Source: Phascolarctobacterium sp. (GTDB taxonomy: Bacteria; Bacillota; Negativicutes; Acidaminococcales; Acidaminococcaceae). From it: a stretch of 9,721 nt of DNA. Under the pieces are notes generated by a model that saw nothing but the letters and a program-made list of their open reading frames with translations, was not told the DNA's origin and did not search any database. Shown here piece by piece: positions 1 to 7,321 of this stretch. Positions within the stretch are counted from its first letter, which is position 1; the number at the start of each line of letters is the position of its first letter. The translations under genes were made by a program, and so were the position numbers. The stretch covers positions 1 through 9,721 of the forward strand of contig JAEDNJ010000049.1 in NCBI GenBank assembly GCA_016302525.1, written 5' to 3'.

Positions 1-23
1 AATAGTATAGGGGAGGCGTAGCT

Positions 24-1397
24 ATGGCGAAGGCTAAATATCGTTTTGTTTGCCAAAGCTGTGGTTATGTAACTAGTAAGTGGATGGGTAAATGCCCAGA
101 ATGTGGCGCTTGGGATTCCTTGGTTGAGGAAGCCGAGGTTACTACCAAAAGCCGCAGCTATTTGCCCATAGAAGGGGCAGAAAAAATAAAACCCAAAACT
201 ATTGCCAGCGTTGCTCAGGTGAAGCTAGAGCGCCTCATAACTGGTATTCGTGAGTTTGACAGAGTTCTGGGCGGAGGTCTAGTGCCGGGGAGCCTGGTGC
301 TGCTGGGCGGTACGCCGGGCATAGGCAAGTCCACCATGCTTTTAGATGCCGGCCTGCGCTACGGAGCCAAGGGGCTGAAGGTGCTCTATGTCAGCGGCGA
401 GGAGTCAGAGGAGCAGACGGCTCTGCGGGCTGCTCGCTTGGGCACAAAAACAGATAATCTGCTCATCATGACAGCTACAGATTTAGATGCAATCTTGCTT
501 GAGGCTCAGGTAGTACAGCCCAAGCTTCTCATCATTGATAGTATTCAGACTATGTATAATGCTGAGCTGCAGACGGCGGCTGGCAGTGTAGGTCAGGTGC
601 GGGAGTGTACAGCTAAGCTGCTGCAGTTTGCCAAAACTACGGGCATTGCTGTGCTCTTAATTGGCCATGTCACGAAGGATGGCACGATTGCAGGCCCTCG
701 ACTCTTGGAGCACATGGTTGATGTGGTGCTGCAGTTTGAGGGCGACCGTTCCTATTCCTTCCGAGTTCTGCGTGCCTTAAAAAATCGTTTTGGCAGCACG
801 AACGAGAGCGGCATTTTCTCGATGGAGGCAGGTGGCCTCCAGGAGATTGCTAATCCTGCTGGTCTCTTTTTAGAGGAACGCGAGCAGGCTGTGAGCGGCA
901 GCGTTATTACAGCCTGCATGGAGGGCAATCGCCCGATTTTGACAGAAATTCAGGGTTTGGTGGCCCGTACTCCCTTTGGTATGCCTCGCAGAACAGCTGT
1001 TGGCTTTGACTATAATCGGGTCAATATGCTGATTGCAATTTTAGAAAGACATTTTGGTATTGATTTTGGCACCTCGGATGCCTATGTCAATGTAGTTGGT
1101 GGGATGAAGATTGCCGAGCCGGCGGCAGATTTAGCAGTGGCCGCTGCTCTGGTTTCAAGTGCGAGGAATTTGCCCATCCCTAAAAATATGCTGGTAATTG
1201 GCGAGGTGGGCCTAACTGGCGAGGTACGCAGGGTGAGCGCTGTCGAGCGCCGTATTCAGGATGCGCTGAATTTGGGCTTTACCAGCTTTGTTATCCCTAA
1301 TAGCAGACTACAGCTAGAGCTGCCTGCGGGGATAAAAATCCTGCGCGTTAAGACAGTGGCCCAGGCCTTTCAGGCAATTTTTCCCAAGCGAGGCTAG
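24..1397 (+). CDS. radA: RadA/Sms DNA repair ATPase
   Basis: A RecA-like ATPase that promotes branch migration and processing of recombination intermediates during DNA repair, acting in the cytoplasm on DNA. The 457-residue length is typical of the family. An N-terminal C4 zinc finger is visible (C10, C13, C24, C27, as CQSC and CPEC). The RecA-like core has Walker A GGTPGIGKST at 95-104 and a Walker B-like LLIIDS at 168-173. The RadA-specific KNRFG motif sits at 253-257. The C-terminal part, from about 340, is the Lon-protease-like domain with GEVGLTGEVR at 393-402. The ATG is preceded by a strong GGGGAGG at 10-16, 7 bases upstream, so the start is well supported. In many Firmicutes disA follows radA; here acpS follows after only 3 bases. 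Identification is near certain. Confidence 0.98.
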   Translation: MAKAKYRFVCQSCGYVTSKWMGKCPECGAWDSLVEEAEVTTKSRSYLPIEGAEKIKPKTIASVAQVKLERLITGIREFDRVLGGGLVPGSLVLLGGTPGIGKSTMLLDAGLRYGAKGLKVLYVSGEESEEQTALRAARLGTKTDNLLIMTATDLDAILLEAQVVQPKLLIIDSIQTMYNAELQTAAGSVGQVRECTAKLLQFAKTTGIAVLLIGHVTKDGTIAGPRLLEHMVDVVLQFEGDRSYSFRVLRALKNRFGSTNESGIFSMEAGGLQEIANPAGLFLEEREQAVSGSVITACMEGNRPILTEIQGLVARTPFGMPRRTAVGFDYNRVNMLIAILERHFGIDFGTSDAYVNVVGGMKIAEPAADLAVAAALVSSARNLPIPKNMLVIGEVGLTGEVRRVSAVERRIQDALNLGFTSFVIPNSRLQLELPAGIKILRVKTVAQAFQAIFPKRG

Positions 1398-1400
1398 AAA

Positions 1401-1766
1401 ATGATTGGTATTGGCTGTGATATAATTGAAATTGCTCGCTTAGCAAAAGCCATCGAGAAGGAGCATTTTGTAGAGCGTGTTTATACAGAGCAGGAAATCG
1501 CCTATTGCTGCAGTCGCGGTAAGCAGGCGGCTGCTAGCTTTGCGGCTCGCTTTGCTGCCAAGGAGGCTGTGCTCAAGGCCTTTGGTACTGGGCTGCGAGG
1601 CGGCAAGCTGACGGAGATTGAGGTTGTCCTTGATGAGCTGGGCAAGCCAGCTGTTAAGCTTTATGGCTATCATAAGGACTTTGCAGAGAGGCTGGGAGTA
1701 AAAGAGATTCATTTGAGCCTTAGCCACAGTCAGGGCAATGCTGTGGCCTTTGTAACTATGGAATGA
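1401..1766 (+). CDS. acpS: Holo-[acyl-carrier-protein] synthase
   Basis: Transfers the 4'-phosphopantetheine arm of coenzyme A to the conserved serine of apo-ACP, activating it for fatty acid synthesis in the cytoplasm. The 121-residue length is normal for the AcpS type of phosphopantetheinyl transferase. The family's N-terminal GIGCDIIEI carries the Mg-binding Asp (D7). RFAAKEAVLKAFGTG at 50-64 carries the second metal ligand (E55) and the adjacent Lys. SLSHS with H109 lies near the C terminus. The start is 3 bases after the radA stop, and its ribosome binding site (GCGAGG, 1388-1393) lies inside the end of radA, suggesting translational coupling. In many Firmicutes acpS sits next to the nnr gene, as here. 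Confidence 0.97.
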   Translation: MIGIGCDIIEIARLAKAIEKEHFVERVYTEQEIAYCCSRGKQAAASFAARFAAKEAVLKAFGTGLRGGKLTEIEVVLDELGKPAVKLYGYHKDFAERLGVKEIHLSLSHSQGNAVAFVTME

Positions 1767-1820
1767 TACTGTTAGAATTTAAGATAAGCCTAGATACTAC
1801 TCATAGGGGAGGTTGAGGCT

Positions 1821-3425
1821 ATGAAGCTTGTAACCGCAGCAGAAATGCGGGATATCGATAGATTGGCTAGTAATCAATATGGCATACCGGGAATTGTATT
1901 AATGGATCAGGCTGCCAAGGCCGTAGCAGATGTTGTTTTGCACACGAAGAATGCCTCAGGCAATCCTAAGGGAAGGGTTGTCATTTTTTGCGGCAAGGGC
2001 AATAATGGCGGCGATGGTCTGGGAGCTGCTCGCTATATTCTTAATGCTGGGCATGAGGTGCTAGTCTTTTTAGTACAGGCAGAGGTTGCTGGTTTGCAGG
2101 GCGATGCTGCTTTAGAGGCAGATATGCTGCTGCGCGCTGGCGTAGAAATAGTGAGCTTGAAAAACGAAAAGGATTTACAGCTGGCTGCTCAGGAGACTGC
2201 ACAGGCAGCTGTGCTTGTTGATGCTATGCTGGGAACTGGCTTTACGGGCGAGCTCCGTGGTCTCTATAAGGAGGCTTGCAGGCTTATTAATAAGCTGGAT
2301 AAGCCTGTCGTAGCCGTGGATATTCCCACGGGTGTGGATGCTGATTTCGGGCTTAGAGCTGAGGCTGCAATTAAGGCAGATGTGACGGTTACGATGGCTC
2401 TGCCTAAGCCGGGACTCTTGTTGTATCCGGGGAAGGAAAATGTTGGTGAGCTCATTGTAGCAGATATTGGTATGCCTAAGAGCTTGCTGGCTAATTGCCC
2501 TAGCGAGAAATACTTGCTAGACCGTGCTTTTGTTGCCAGCCTTGTGCCGGTACGGCGTCCTAATGCTCATAAAGGTGAGGCAGGGCGCGTGGTGGTGGCA
2601 GCTGGCAGTCCGGGCTTTACCGGGGCTGCGGCCCTGTGCTCCTTTGCGGCCGTGAAGGCAGGAGCTGGTCTGGTCAGCCTTTTAAGTCCGACGACCAGCT
2701 GTGAGGTGCTGCGCTCTAAGCTTACAGAGGTAATGGTGCACGGCTTACTAGAGAGGATGCCAGGCGTTTTAGGCGGGGCTGCTGTAGGAGAAATTTTGGA
2801 AAAAGCAGCGGCAGCAGATGTTTTAGCTATAGGGCCGGGCTTAGGAACAGCCCCAGCAACGCAGCAGGTGATTCTAGAGGTGTTGAAAAAGGCGGTTAAG
2901 CCTGTGGTTATCGATGCGGATGCTCTTACGGCTCTGCAGGGGCATATGGAGCTGCTGCCGCAAATGCAGGCACCCAAGGTGCTGACACCTCATCCTGGGG
3001 AGATGGCTCGCATTACGGGCATAGATATTGCCACTATTGATAGAGAAAGAGTAAATGTAGCCGCTCATTATGCCAAGGAGTGGAAGGCTGTAGTCGTTCT
3101 CAAAGGGGCACCGACAGTAATTGCCTGGCCCGATGGAGCGACCTACCTTAATCCTACTGGCTGTGAGGCTATGGCTACAGGTGGCAGTGGTGATGTGCTG
3201 ACAGGAATTTTGGCAGCCTTCATTGCTGGTGGAATGGATGTTAACAGGGCGGCTCTGGCGGCAGTGTATCTGCATGGTCTTGCAGGTGAAATTGCCAGCG
3301 AGGGAGAAGTGGGACTGGCGGCTGGCGAAATTGCTTTAGCTCTGCCAAAAGCAAGAAAAGCCTTGTTTATTAATGAAGATATCCAGTTACCTATTTACAA
3401 TAGCTCCTTAAAAGTGGTAAAATAA
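1821..3425 (+). CDS. nnr: Bifunctional NAD(P)H-hydrate epimerase / ADP-dependent NAD(P)H-hydrate dehydratase
   Basis: Repairs NAD(P)HX, the hydrated damaged form of NAD(P)H. The N-terminal half epimerises R- and S-NAD(P)HX, and the C-terminal half dehydrates the S form using ADP. The epimerase (YjeF_N, about 1-220) shows CGKGNNGGDG at 57-66, GTGFTGELRG at 138-147 and VAVDIPTGVDADFG at 164-177. The dehydratase (ribokinase-like carbohydrate-kinase fold, about 230-520) shows KGEAGRVVVAAGSPGFTGAA from 251, AIGPGLG at 336-342, DADAL at 365-369, LTPHPGEM at 388-395 and ATGGSGDVLTG at 452-462, with the expected catalytic Asp458. The 534-residue length fits the fused form. A strong GGGGAGG at 1806-1812 sets the start. 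One oddity is CEA at 448-450, just before MATGG, where relatives I remember have an N-x-G type sequence. Confidence 0.96.
   Translation: MKLVTAAEMRDIDRLASNQYGIPGIVLMDQAAKAVADVVLHTKNASGNPKGRVVIFCGKGNNGGDGLGAARYILNAGHEVLVFLVQAEVAGLQGDAALEADMLLRAGVEIVSLKNEKDLQLAAQETAQAAVLVDAMLGTGFTGELRGLYKEACRLINKLDKPVVAVDIPTGVDADFGLRAEAAIKADVTVTMALPKPGLLLYPGKENVGELIVADIGMPKSLLANCPSEKYLLDRAFVASLVPVRRPNAHKGEAGRVVVAAGSPGFTGAAALCSFAAVKAGAGLVSLLSPTTSCEVLRSKLTEVMVHGLLERMPGVLGGAAVGEILEKAAAADVLAIGPGLGTAPATQQVILEVLKKAVKPVVIDADALTALQGHMELLPQMQAPKVLTPHPGEMARITGIDIATIDRERVNVAAHYAKEWKAVVVLKGAPTVIAWPDGATYLNPTGCEAMATGGSGDVLTGILAAFIAGGMDVNRAALAAVYLHGLAGEIASEGEVGLAAGEIALALPKARKALFINEDIQLPIYNSSLKVVK
3394..3423 (+). promoter_or_regulatory. 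Candidate sigma-A promoter for the amidase-lipoprotein pair
   Basis: TTTACA (3394-3399, 5/6 to TTGACA) is followed after 18 bases by TAAAAT (3418-3423, 5/6 to TATAAT). A TG at 3415-3416 gives an extended -10 (TGGTAAAAT). It lies within the last codons of the nnr gene, and the predicted start of transcription near 3430 leaves a leader of about 60 bases before the amidase gene. Found by eye only; no transcript data. Confidence 0.45.
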
Positions 3426-3426
3426 A

Positions 3427-3453
3427 ATGTTATATAGATATGGAAAATAACAT
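3427..3453. repeat. Short inverted repeat at the predicted transcription start
   Basis: ATGTTAT (3427-3433) and its exact reverse complement ATAACAT (3447-3453) are separated by 13 bases. It straddles the predicted start of transcription from the promoter at 3394-3423, where an operator or a 5' leader hairpin could act. There is no T-run after it, so it is not an intrinsic terminator. Seven AT-rich base pairs could also arise by chance. Confidence 0.3.
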
Positions 3454-3491
3454 GGTTTATCTTCTTTGAGGTCTATTTTGAGGTGAAGTTC

Positions 3492-5057
3492 GTGCGTAGA
3501 ATTTTTAATTTAGTTTTGACTATTGCTATACTATGCTTTGCTGTCGTGGCGCAGGCTGCTACGGTTACAGACGCAAGATGGGGCATACAAAGTGAAAATG
3601 TTTTGCGTTTTGTGATTGCTGTTGATAAGCCCGTTACCTATAATGTGAAGCTTGAAGGCACTTCCTTGCGTGTCCTGGTAAATGCAGATGTTGCAAATCA
3701 GGTTATGGGTACTAAGAGTGTGCGCAGCAGCCTGGCTGATAGCATGACTATGAAGCAGGAGGGCTCGCTGGCAGTTTTAGAGGTTCCCTTAAAGCAAAGT
3801 CTGTCTGCTGATAATTATAGGAGCTTTGTGCTCCGTCAGAGCATTCCAGGCAAGATACCCTATAGAATAGTTGTAGATTTAGATGGCAGTAAGGCTCTAG
3901 CTAAGCCTACTGTCAGCAATCAGCCTGTAAAGAAGCCAGCTAATAGCGGAGCGATTTGGGATGCTCCTAGTTCTGATTCTAGCAGTAGAGGCTCCTGGAC
4001 CGACCGCTTTAAAAAGCCGGGCACTGTAGCGCCCAGACTAACTCCCTCTGAAAGAGTAAGGCTGAGCATAGAACAGGCTCGCAATGCGGCTAAGGTAAAG
4101 CAGCAGGAGCAGGAGGCGCCAGCAGCGGCTACGACTGAGCCAGCTGCGCCTAAAAATACTGTTGAGCCAGCTGCGCCTAAGACTGGTGCTGAACAAAGCA
4201 CTGCCCCTGCCCAGTCTGAAATTAAGACTGCACAAGCTGGGGCAGCAGTAGTTGTTGCGAAGCAGGTAACGCAGGTGCCTAAGGAGACGACAACAGCTGT
4301 TAAGGCCAATAACAAAGCTGCTGTTCAAAATACAACGACACAGGGCGATTTAAAGCGTATTTTAAATGCTAAGCGCGAGGCTCGTCGAAGAGCAGCGGCT
4401 GAGATGGCAGATAAGGATAAGAAAAAGAAGGATAAGGATGATGACCTAAAGGTTATTAAGGGCTCAGGAAAATACAAGATTAGTGGTGGCCTTAAGGACA
4501 AGGTTATTACCCTTGATGCTGGCCATGGCGGCAGTGATCCGGGAGCAATTGGCCTGGGCGGTACGATGGAGAAGAATCTGACCCTGGCTATTGCTAAAAA
4601 AACGGCTGCCCTTTTAAATAAGGCTGGTGCTAAGGTGCGTATGACCCGTACTACTGATAAGGATGTAGAGGGACCCTATGCCTCGGACAAGGAGGAGCTG
4701 CAGGCGCGCGTTAATGTGGCCGAGAAGCATAATTCTGATCTGTTTATCAGCATTCACATTAATTCTTCGGTGAATAGGGACATCAGAGGTGTTTCCAGCT
4801 ATTATTATCCGAAGAGCAGTCATGATGCTCGCCTTGCCAAAGCCGTCCAACGCAGGCTGGTTACTAGCACGGGCATGAACGATTTGTCGGTGCGCGAGGC
4901 TGGCTTCTATGTTATTAAACGCAGTACCATGCCCGCAGCCCTTTTAGAGCTGGGCTTCATTAGTAATAGAAAAGAAGAGACCATAATGCGGACAAACAGC
5001 TATCAGGAAAAGGCTGCACAGGCAATTTATAATGGTATTAAACAATATTTTGGTTAA
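3492..5057 (+). CDS. Exported N-acetylmuramoyl-L-alanine amidase with AMIN domain
   Basis: A zinc amidase of the AmiC/CwlD type (Amidase_3) that cuts the bond between N-acetylmuramic acid and the L-alanine of peptidoglycan stem peptides, outside the cytoplasmic membrane. Numbered from GTG 3492 (521 residues): signal peptide about 1-22 ending AVVAQA; AMIN domain about 25-130, a peptidoglycan or envelope targeting module; a long low-complexity linker about 140-325 (Ala/Pro/Thr-rich, then Lys/Asp-rich with KDKKKKDKDDD); and the catalytic domain about 335-521. Expected zinc ligands are H345 (DAGHGG), E360 (MEKNLT) and H422 (SIHIN), with catalytic E486 (LLELGF). No LysM or SH3b repeats are seen. 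I chose GTG 3492 because AGGTGA lies 5 bases upstream. GTG 3483 is an in-frame alternative, three codons longer, with a weaker GAGG 11 bases upstream. AMIN-Amidase_3 proteins are typical of diderm bacteria, including Negativicutes. Family certain; physiological role (daughter-cell separation or turnover) inferred. Confidence 0.95.
   Translation: MRRIFNLVLTIAILCFAVVAQAATVTDARWGIQSENVLRFVIAVDKPVTYNVKLEGTSLRVLVNADVANQVMGTKSVRSSLADSMTMKQEGSLAVLEVPLKQSLSADNYRSFVLRQSIPGKIPYRIVVDLDGSKALAKPTVSNQPVKKPANSGAIWDAPSSDSSSRGSWTDRFKKPGTVAPRLTPSERVRLSIEQARNAAKVKQQEQEAPAAATTEPAAPKNTVEPAAPKTGAEQSTAPAQSEIKTAQAGAAVVVAKQVTQVPKETTTAVKANNKAAVQNTTTQGDLKRILNAKREARRRAAAEMADKDKKKKDKDDDLKVIKGSGKYKISGGLKDKVITLDAGHGGSDPGAIGLGGTMEKNLTLAIAKKTAALLNKAGAKVRMTRTTDKDVEGPYASDKEELQARVNVAEKHNSDLFISIHINSSVNRDIRGVSSYYYPKSSHDARLAKAVQRRLVTSTGMNDLSVREAGFYVIKRSTMPAALLELGFISNRKEETIMRTNSYQEKAAQAIYNGIKQYFG
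4136..4180 (+). repeat. 18-bp direct repeat in the amidase linker
   Basis: TGAGCCAGCTGCGCCTAA occurs at 4136-4153 and again, identical, at 4163-4180, a 27-base (nine-codon) period. It encodes a repeated EPAAPK unit in the Ala/Pro-rich linker. The in-frame period means gain or loss of copies would only change linker length. Confidence 0.85.
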
Positions 5058-5074
5058 GGTAAGGGGGAAGAAAA

Positions 5075-5605
5075 ATGCGTAAGCTGATAACCTTATTGAC
5101 CCTGCTTTGCTGCTTGATTTTTGCTGCTGGCTGCTTTAATAGTGATAAGCCGGTTCCCAATAAGCCTACTCAACCGGTGCAAACAAAGACTAAGCAAACT
5201 CTAGTAGTCTATCGCGCCTCTGCTGATGGCAGAGAGCTATTGTTGCCAGAAACCATTGTTATGGAGGACAATGGCAAACCAGCTATAGAAAATGCTCTCA
5301 CGGCCTTGGTTGCGACTAAGCCCCAGGAGGCCAAATATGCGGATGTCATTCCCATTGGCACAAGGGTGCTGAGCCTGAAGTTGGACAAGGGCACGGCCTA
5401 TGCTGATTTTAGCAAGGAGCTGTTAAAGAAGGAGCAGGGCTCCTATGAGCAGATGATGGCTGTTTATGCTATCGTTAACACCTTAACAGAATATACAGAG
5501 GTAAAAAGAGTGCAGATTCTTGTGGAAGGGGACAAGGTTGTGAGTGGGCATCTTGATTTAGAGGAGCCCATTGTGCGCAATACTACCCTTCTACCGAAAA
5601 AATAA
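5075..5605 (+). CDS. GerMN-domain lipoprotein
   Basis: A 176-residue lipoprotein predicted to be anchored in the envelope. The N terminus has a basic start (MRK), a hydrophobic stretch about 4-16 and a lipobox ending AAGC with lipidated C20. A Pro/Thr/Lys-rich spacer follows (about 21-42), then one GerMN (sporulation/spore germination GerM-like) domain, about 43-165. The domain is recognised by LVVYRASADGRELLLPET, the ENALTALV helix, a VLSLKLDKGTAYADFSKEL segment and the closing VQILVEGD. GerMN is thought to bind envelope or peptidoglycan components; no catalytic residues are evident. It begins 17 bases after the amidase stop with GGGGGA at 5063-5068, and is followed by an intrinsic terminator, so the two genes probably form one transcription unit. 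Presence of the domain does not by itself show that the organism sporulates; B. subtilis GerM has two such domains, this protein one. Confidence 0.88.
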   Translation: MRKLITLLTLLCCLIFAAGCFNSDKPVPNKPTQPVQTKTKQTLVVYRASADGRELLLPETIVMEDNGKPAIENALTALVATKPQEAKYADVIPIGTRVLSLKLDKGTAYADFSKELLKKEQGSYEQMMAVYAIVNTLTEYTEVKRVQILVEGDKVVSGHLDLEEPIVRNTTLLPKK

Positions 5606-5621
5606 GGATATTTGTGTCATT

Positions 5622-5650
5622 AAGCAGTAACGATTTCGCTACTGCTTTTT
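5622..5650 (+). terminator. Intrinsic terminator after the amidase-lipoprotein unit
   Basis: AAGCAGTA (5622-5629) pairs perfectly with TACTGCTT (5640-5647). A further CG/CG pair inside (5631-5632 with 5637-5638) follows a single A-C mismatch, and ATTT forms the loop. The stem runs directly into a T-run (5646-5650). It lies 17 bases after the lipoprotein stop and 90 bases before tsaE, cleanly separating the envelope unit from the t6A operon. Confidence 0.82.
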
Positions 5651-5739
5651 GAGGTTATAGCAGAGAGCTTTTTAGGCTAGGCAAATGGTGTAGAAATTAT
5701 CACTAAGCTTGGCATAGAGAGGTAAGACAGGAGTAAGAT

Positions 5740-6201
5740 ATGGAGCTATATTTAGAGGATAGCCAGGCTACAGAACGACTAGGTCGCATAATTGGCAGCA
5801 AAGTCGCTGAGGGAGATGTTATCTGCCTGACTGGCGATTTGGGAGCAGGAAAAACCCTGCTGTCACAGGGCGTGGCAGCTGCTCTTGGAGTGGCACCGGA
5901 GGATGTAACGAGCCCGACATTTACTATTATGAACATCTACGAAGGAAGAGCTTTGGAAATTCATCATTTTGACCTTTATAGACTAAATCGCCCCGAAGAA
6001 CTAGAAGACATTGGCTTTGATGAATATTGCGGCGGCGAGGGAGTGACGCTCATTGAGTGGGCAGAGCTCTTTCCTGAGCAGCTGCCAGAGGAATATTTGC
6101 AGATTACCCTTTTACATGAGGGCGAGGGCCGCAGGGCCCTGCTCGAGGCTAAGGGGGTAAGGGCTGCAGAGCTTTTACAGGAGGTGGAAGCAGCATGCTG
6201 A
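5740..6201 (+). CDS. tsaE: tRNA threonylcarbamoyladenosine biosynthesis ATPase TsaE
   Basis: A P-loop ATPase that binds the TsaB-TsaD complex and is needed for multiple turnovers of N6-threonylcarbamoyl-adenosine (t6A) formation at position 37 of ANN-decoding tRNAs. The 153 residues are the usual size. Walker A is GDLGAGKT at 32-39. The family motifs TSPTFTI (57-63), HFDLYRL (76-82) and IEWAE (105-109) are all present. AGGAG at 5729-5733 lies 6 bases before the ATG. Its last 7 bases overlap the start of tsaB. It is the first gene after the terminator at 5622-5650 and so probably the first of the t6A operon, although no convincing promoter could be picked out in 5651-5739. Confidence 0.97.
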   Translation: MELYLEDSQATERLGRIIGSKVAEGDVICLTGDLGAGKTLLSQGVAAALGVAPEDVTSPTFTIMNIYEGRALEIHHFDLYRLNRPEELEDIGFDEYCGGEGVTLIEWAELFPEQLPEEYLQITLLHEGEGRRALLEAKGVRAAELLQEVEAAC

Positions 6202-6887
6202 CACTAGCAATTGACACAGCAACCAAGGTTTGCAGCATTGCCTTATGCCGTGACCAGGAGGTGCTGGCAGAATATAGTATTAATATGGGCATGACCCATT
6301 CGGAGGGTCTGTTACCCCAGATTGAGCAGCTTTTAAACCGCTGCAAGGTAGAAAAAAAGAGCATTGAGCTTTTAGCAGTGAGCATGGGGCCTGGCTCCTT
6401 TACAGGTCTACGTATTGGTCTGGCTACGGCTGAGGCGATGGCCTATAGCTGGCACTGCTGCCTGCACGGCGTAGATACCCTTGAAGCCTTAGCCTATAAT
6501 ATTCCCTTAGAGGGAATTTTGTTGTCACCGGTGCTGGATGCGCAAAAGGGCAATTATTATCAGGCTCTCTATAAATGGGAGGCTGGTCAGCTTATTAAGC
6601 TGGCATCAGTTGAGGTAGTAAGCAAGGACCGCCTGCTGGAAAAGATTAAGGAGCAAGCAATGCCCACGCTTTTGTTGGGTGAATGTAATAAGCTGGCTAA
6701 GCTGGAGCTGCCAGCTAATGTTAAGCTCGCTCCTGCTGCCTTGCGTATGCCTAAGGGGTCCTCTGTGGCTTTAGCGGCTGCAGTAGGCTTTGACCCAGAG
6801 CAGGATAAGAAAATTTTTGGCCTAGAGCCTTATTATATTCGTAGATCAGAGGCAGAGGAACTGTGGGAACAAAGACAGAAGCAATAG
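6195..6887 (+). CDS. tsaB: tRNA threonylcarbamoyladenosine biosynthesis protein TsaB
   Basis: A non-catalytic partner that dimerises with TsaD and, with TsaE, forms the bacterial complex transferring the threonylcarbamoyl group to A37 of tRNA. The ASKHA-fold N-terminal half shows LAIDTAT (4-10), HSEGLLPQIEQLL (35-47) and the hallmark GPGSFTGLRIGLATA (65-79). The C terminus has the common EPYYIRR segment (211-217). Length is 230 residues. A near-perfect AGGAGGTGG at 6179-6187, inside the tsaE coding region, lies 7 bases before the ATG, and the ATG overlaps the tsaE stop (ATGCTGA), so the pair is translationally coupled. The metal-binding histidines of TsaD are absent, as expected for TsaB. Confidence 0.96.
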   Translation: MLTLAIDTATKVCSIALCRDQEVLAEYSINMGMTHSEGLLPQIEQLLNRCKVEKKSIELLAVSMGPGSFTGLRIGLATAEAMAYSWHCCLHGVDTLEALAYNIPLEGILLSPVLDAQKGNYYQALYKWEAGQLIKLASVEVVSKDRLLEKIKEQAMPTLLLGECNKLAKLELPANVKLAPAALRMPKGSSVALAAAVGFDPEQDKKIFGLEPYYIRRSEAEELWEQRQKQ

Positions 6888-7321
6888 CTTTCAGGGCCAT
6901 GGAGGCCAAGGATTTAGAGGCTGTTGCTTGTTTAGAGCAGGAGGCCTTTCCCGATGCCTGGAATACCAAAATGCTGCAGGACGAGCTGGAAAATTCCTTA
7001 ACAACTTATATTGTTATGGAAAAGGACCAGCAGCTTGTAGGCTATGCCGGCTTTTGGCTGGTAGCTGGCGAAGCGCAGATAACCCGTGTAGCTGTGCAGT
7101 TGGCTCAGCGTGGACAGGGCTTGGGCAATGCGCTAACAGCTGCTTTATTAAGCAAGGCCTGGGAGCTGGGAGCAGAGGCTGTTACGCTAGAGGTGAGAGA
7201 GCATAATGTGGCAGCACAAAAGGCCTATTTGCGCAATGGCTTTGTGTCTCATGGCGTGCGGCCCCACTATTATGAGGATACCCACGAGGGTGCTGTCATC
7301 ATGTGGGTATATAAGAAATAA
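6863..7321 (+). CDS. rimI: Ribosomal protein S18-alanine N-acetyltransferase
   Basis: A GNAT-family enzyme that acetylates the N-terminal alanine of ribosomal protein S18 using acetyl-CoA. At 152 residues it matches RimI length. The acetyl-CoA-binding motif A is ITRVAVQLAQRGQGLGNAL (73-91), with RGQGLG the Q/RxxGxG/A loop. LEVREHNVAAQKAY and RNGF (124-127) follow the RimI pattern, and the C terminus has the typical PHYYED then AVIMW. The start is GTG 6863, which overlaps the end of tsaB by 25 bases; GAGG at 6855-6858 is close upstream. ATG 6899 is an alternative, but would remove the first beta strand (IAFRAM), so GTG is preferred. rimI lies between tsaB and tsaD in many Firmicutes, B. subtilis included. 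Confidence 0.92.
   Translation: MGTKTEAIAFRAMEAKDLEAVACLEQEAFPDAWNTKMLQDELENSLTTYIVMEKDQQLVGYAGFWLVAGEAQITRVAVQLAQRGQGLGNALTAALLSKAWELGAEAVTLEVREHNVAAQKAYLRNGFVSHGVRPHYYEDTHEGAVIMWVYKK

Noticed and set aside
1767..1820. Promoter or terminator between acpS and nnr
   Set aside because: Only weak boxes (TTAGAA with GATACT, 15 bases apart) and no stem with a T-run; read-through from radA-acpS is at least as likely.
2567..3275. Minus-strand reading frames of 136 and 133 codons opposite the NnrD half
   Set aside because: They lie wholly inside a convincing plus-strand enzyme gene, have low-complexity or motif-free products, and are explained by codon composition.
3920..4328. Two long minus-strand reading frames opposite the amidase linker
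   Set aside because: They are mirror images of the GC-rich Ala/Pro/Lys codons; their products are Ala/Val/Cys- or Leu/Arg/Ser-rich with no family motif, and no minus-strand ribosome-binding site was found.
5651..5739. Promoter for the t6A operon
   Set aside because: A promoter is expected after the terminator, but the best boxes (TTTTTA at 5669-5674 with TAGAAA at 5691-5696) are too weak to annotate.
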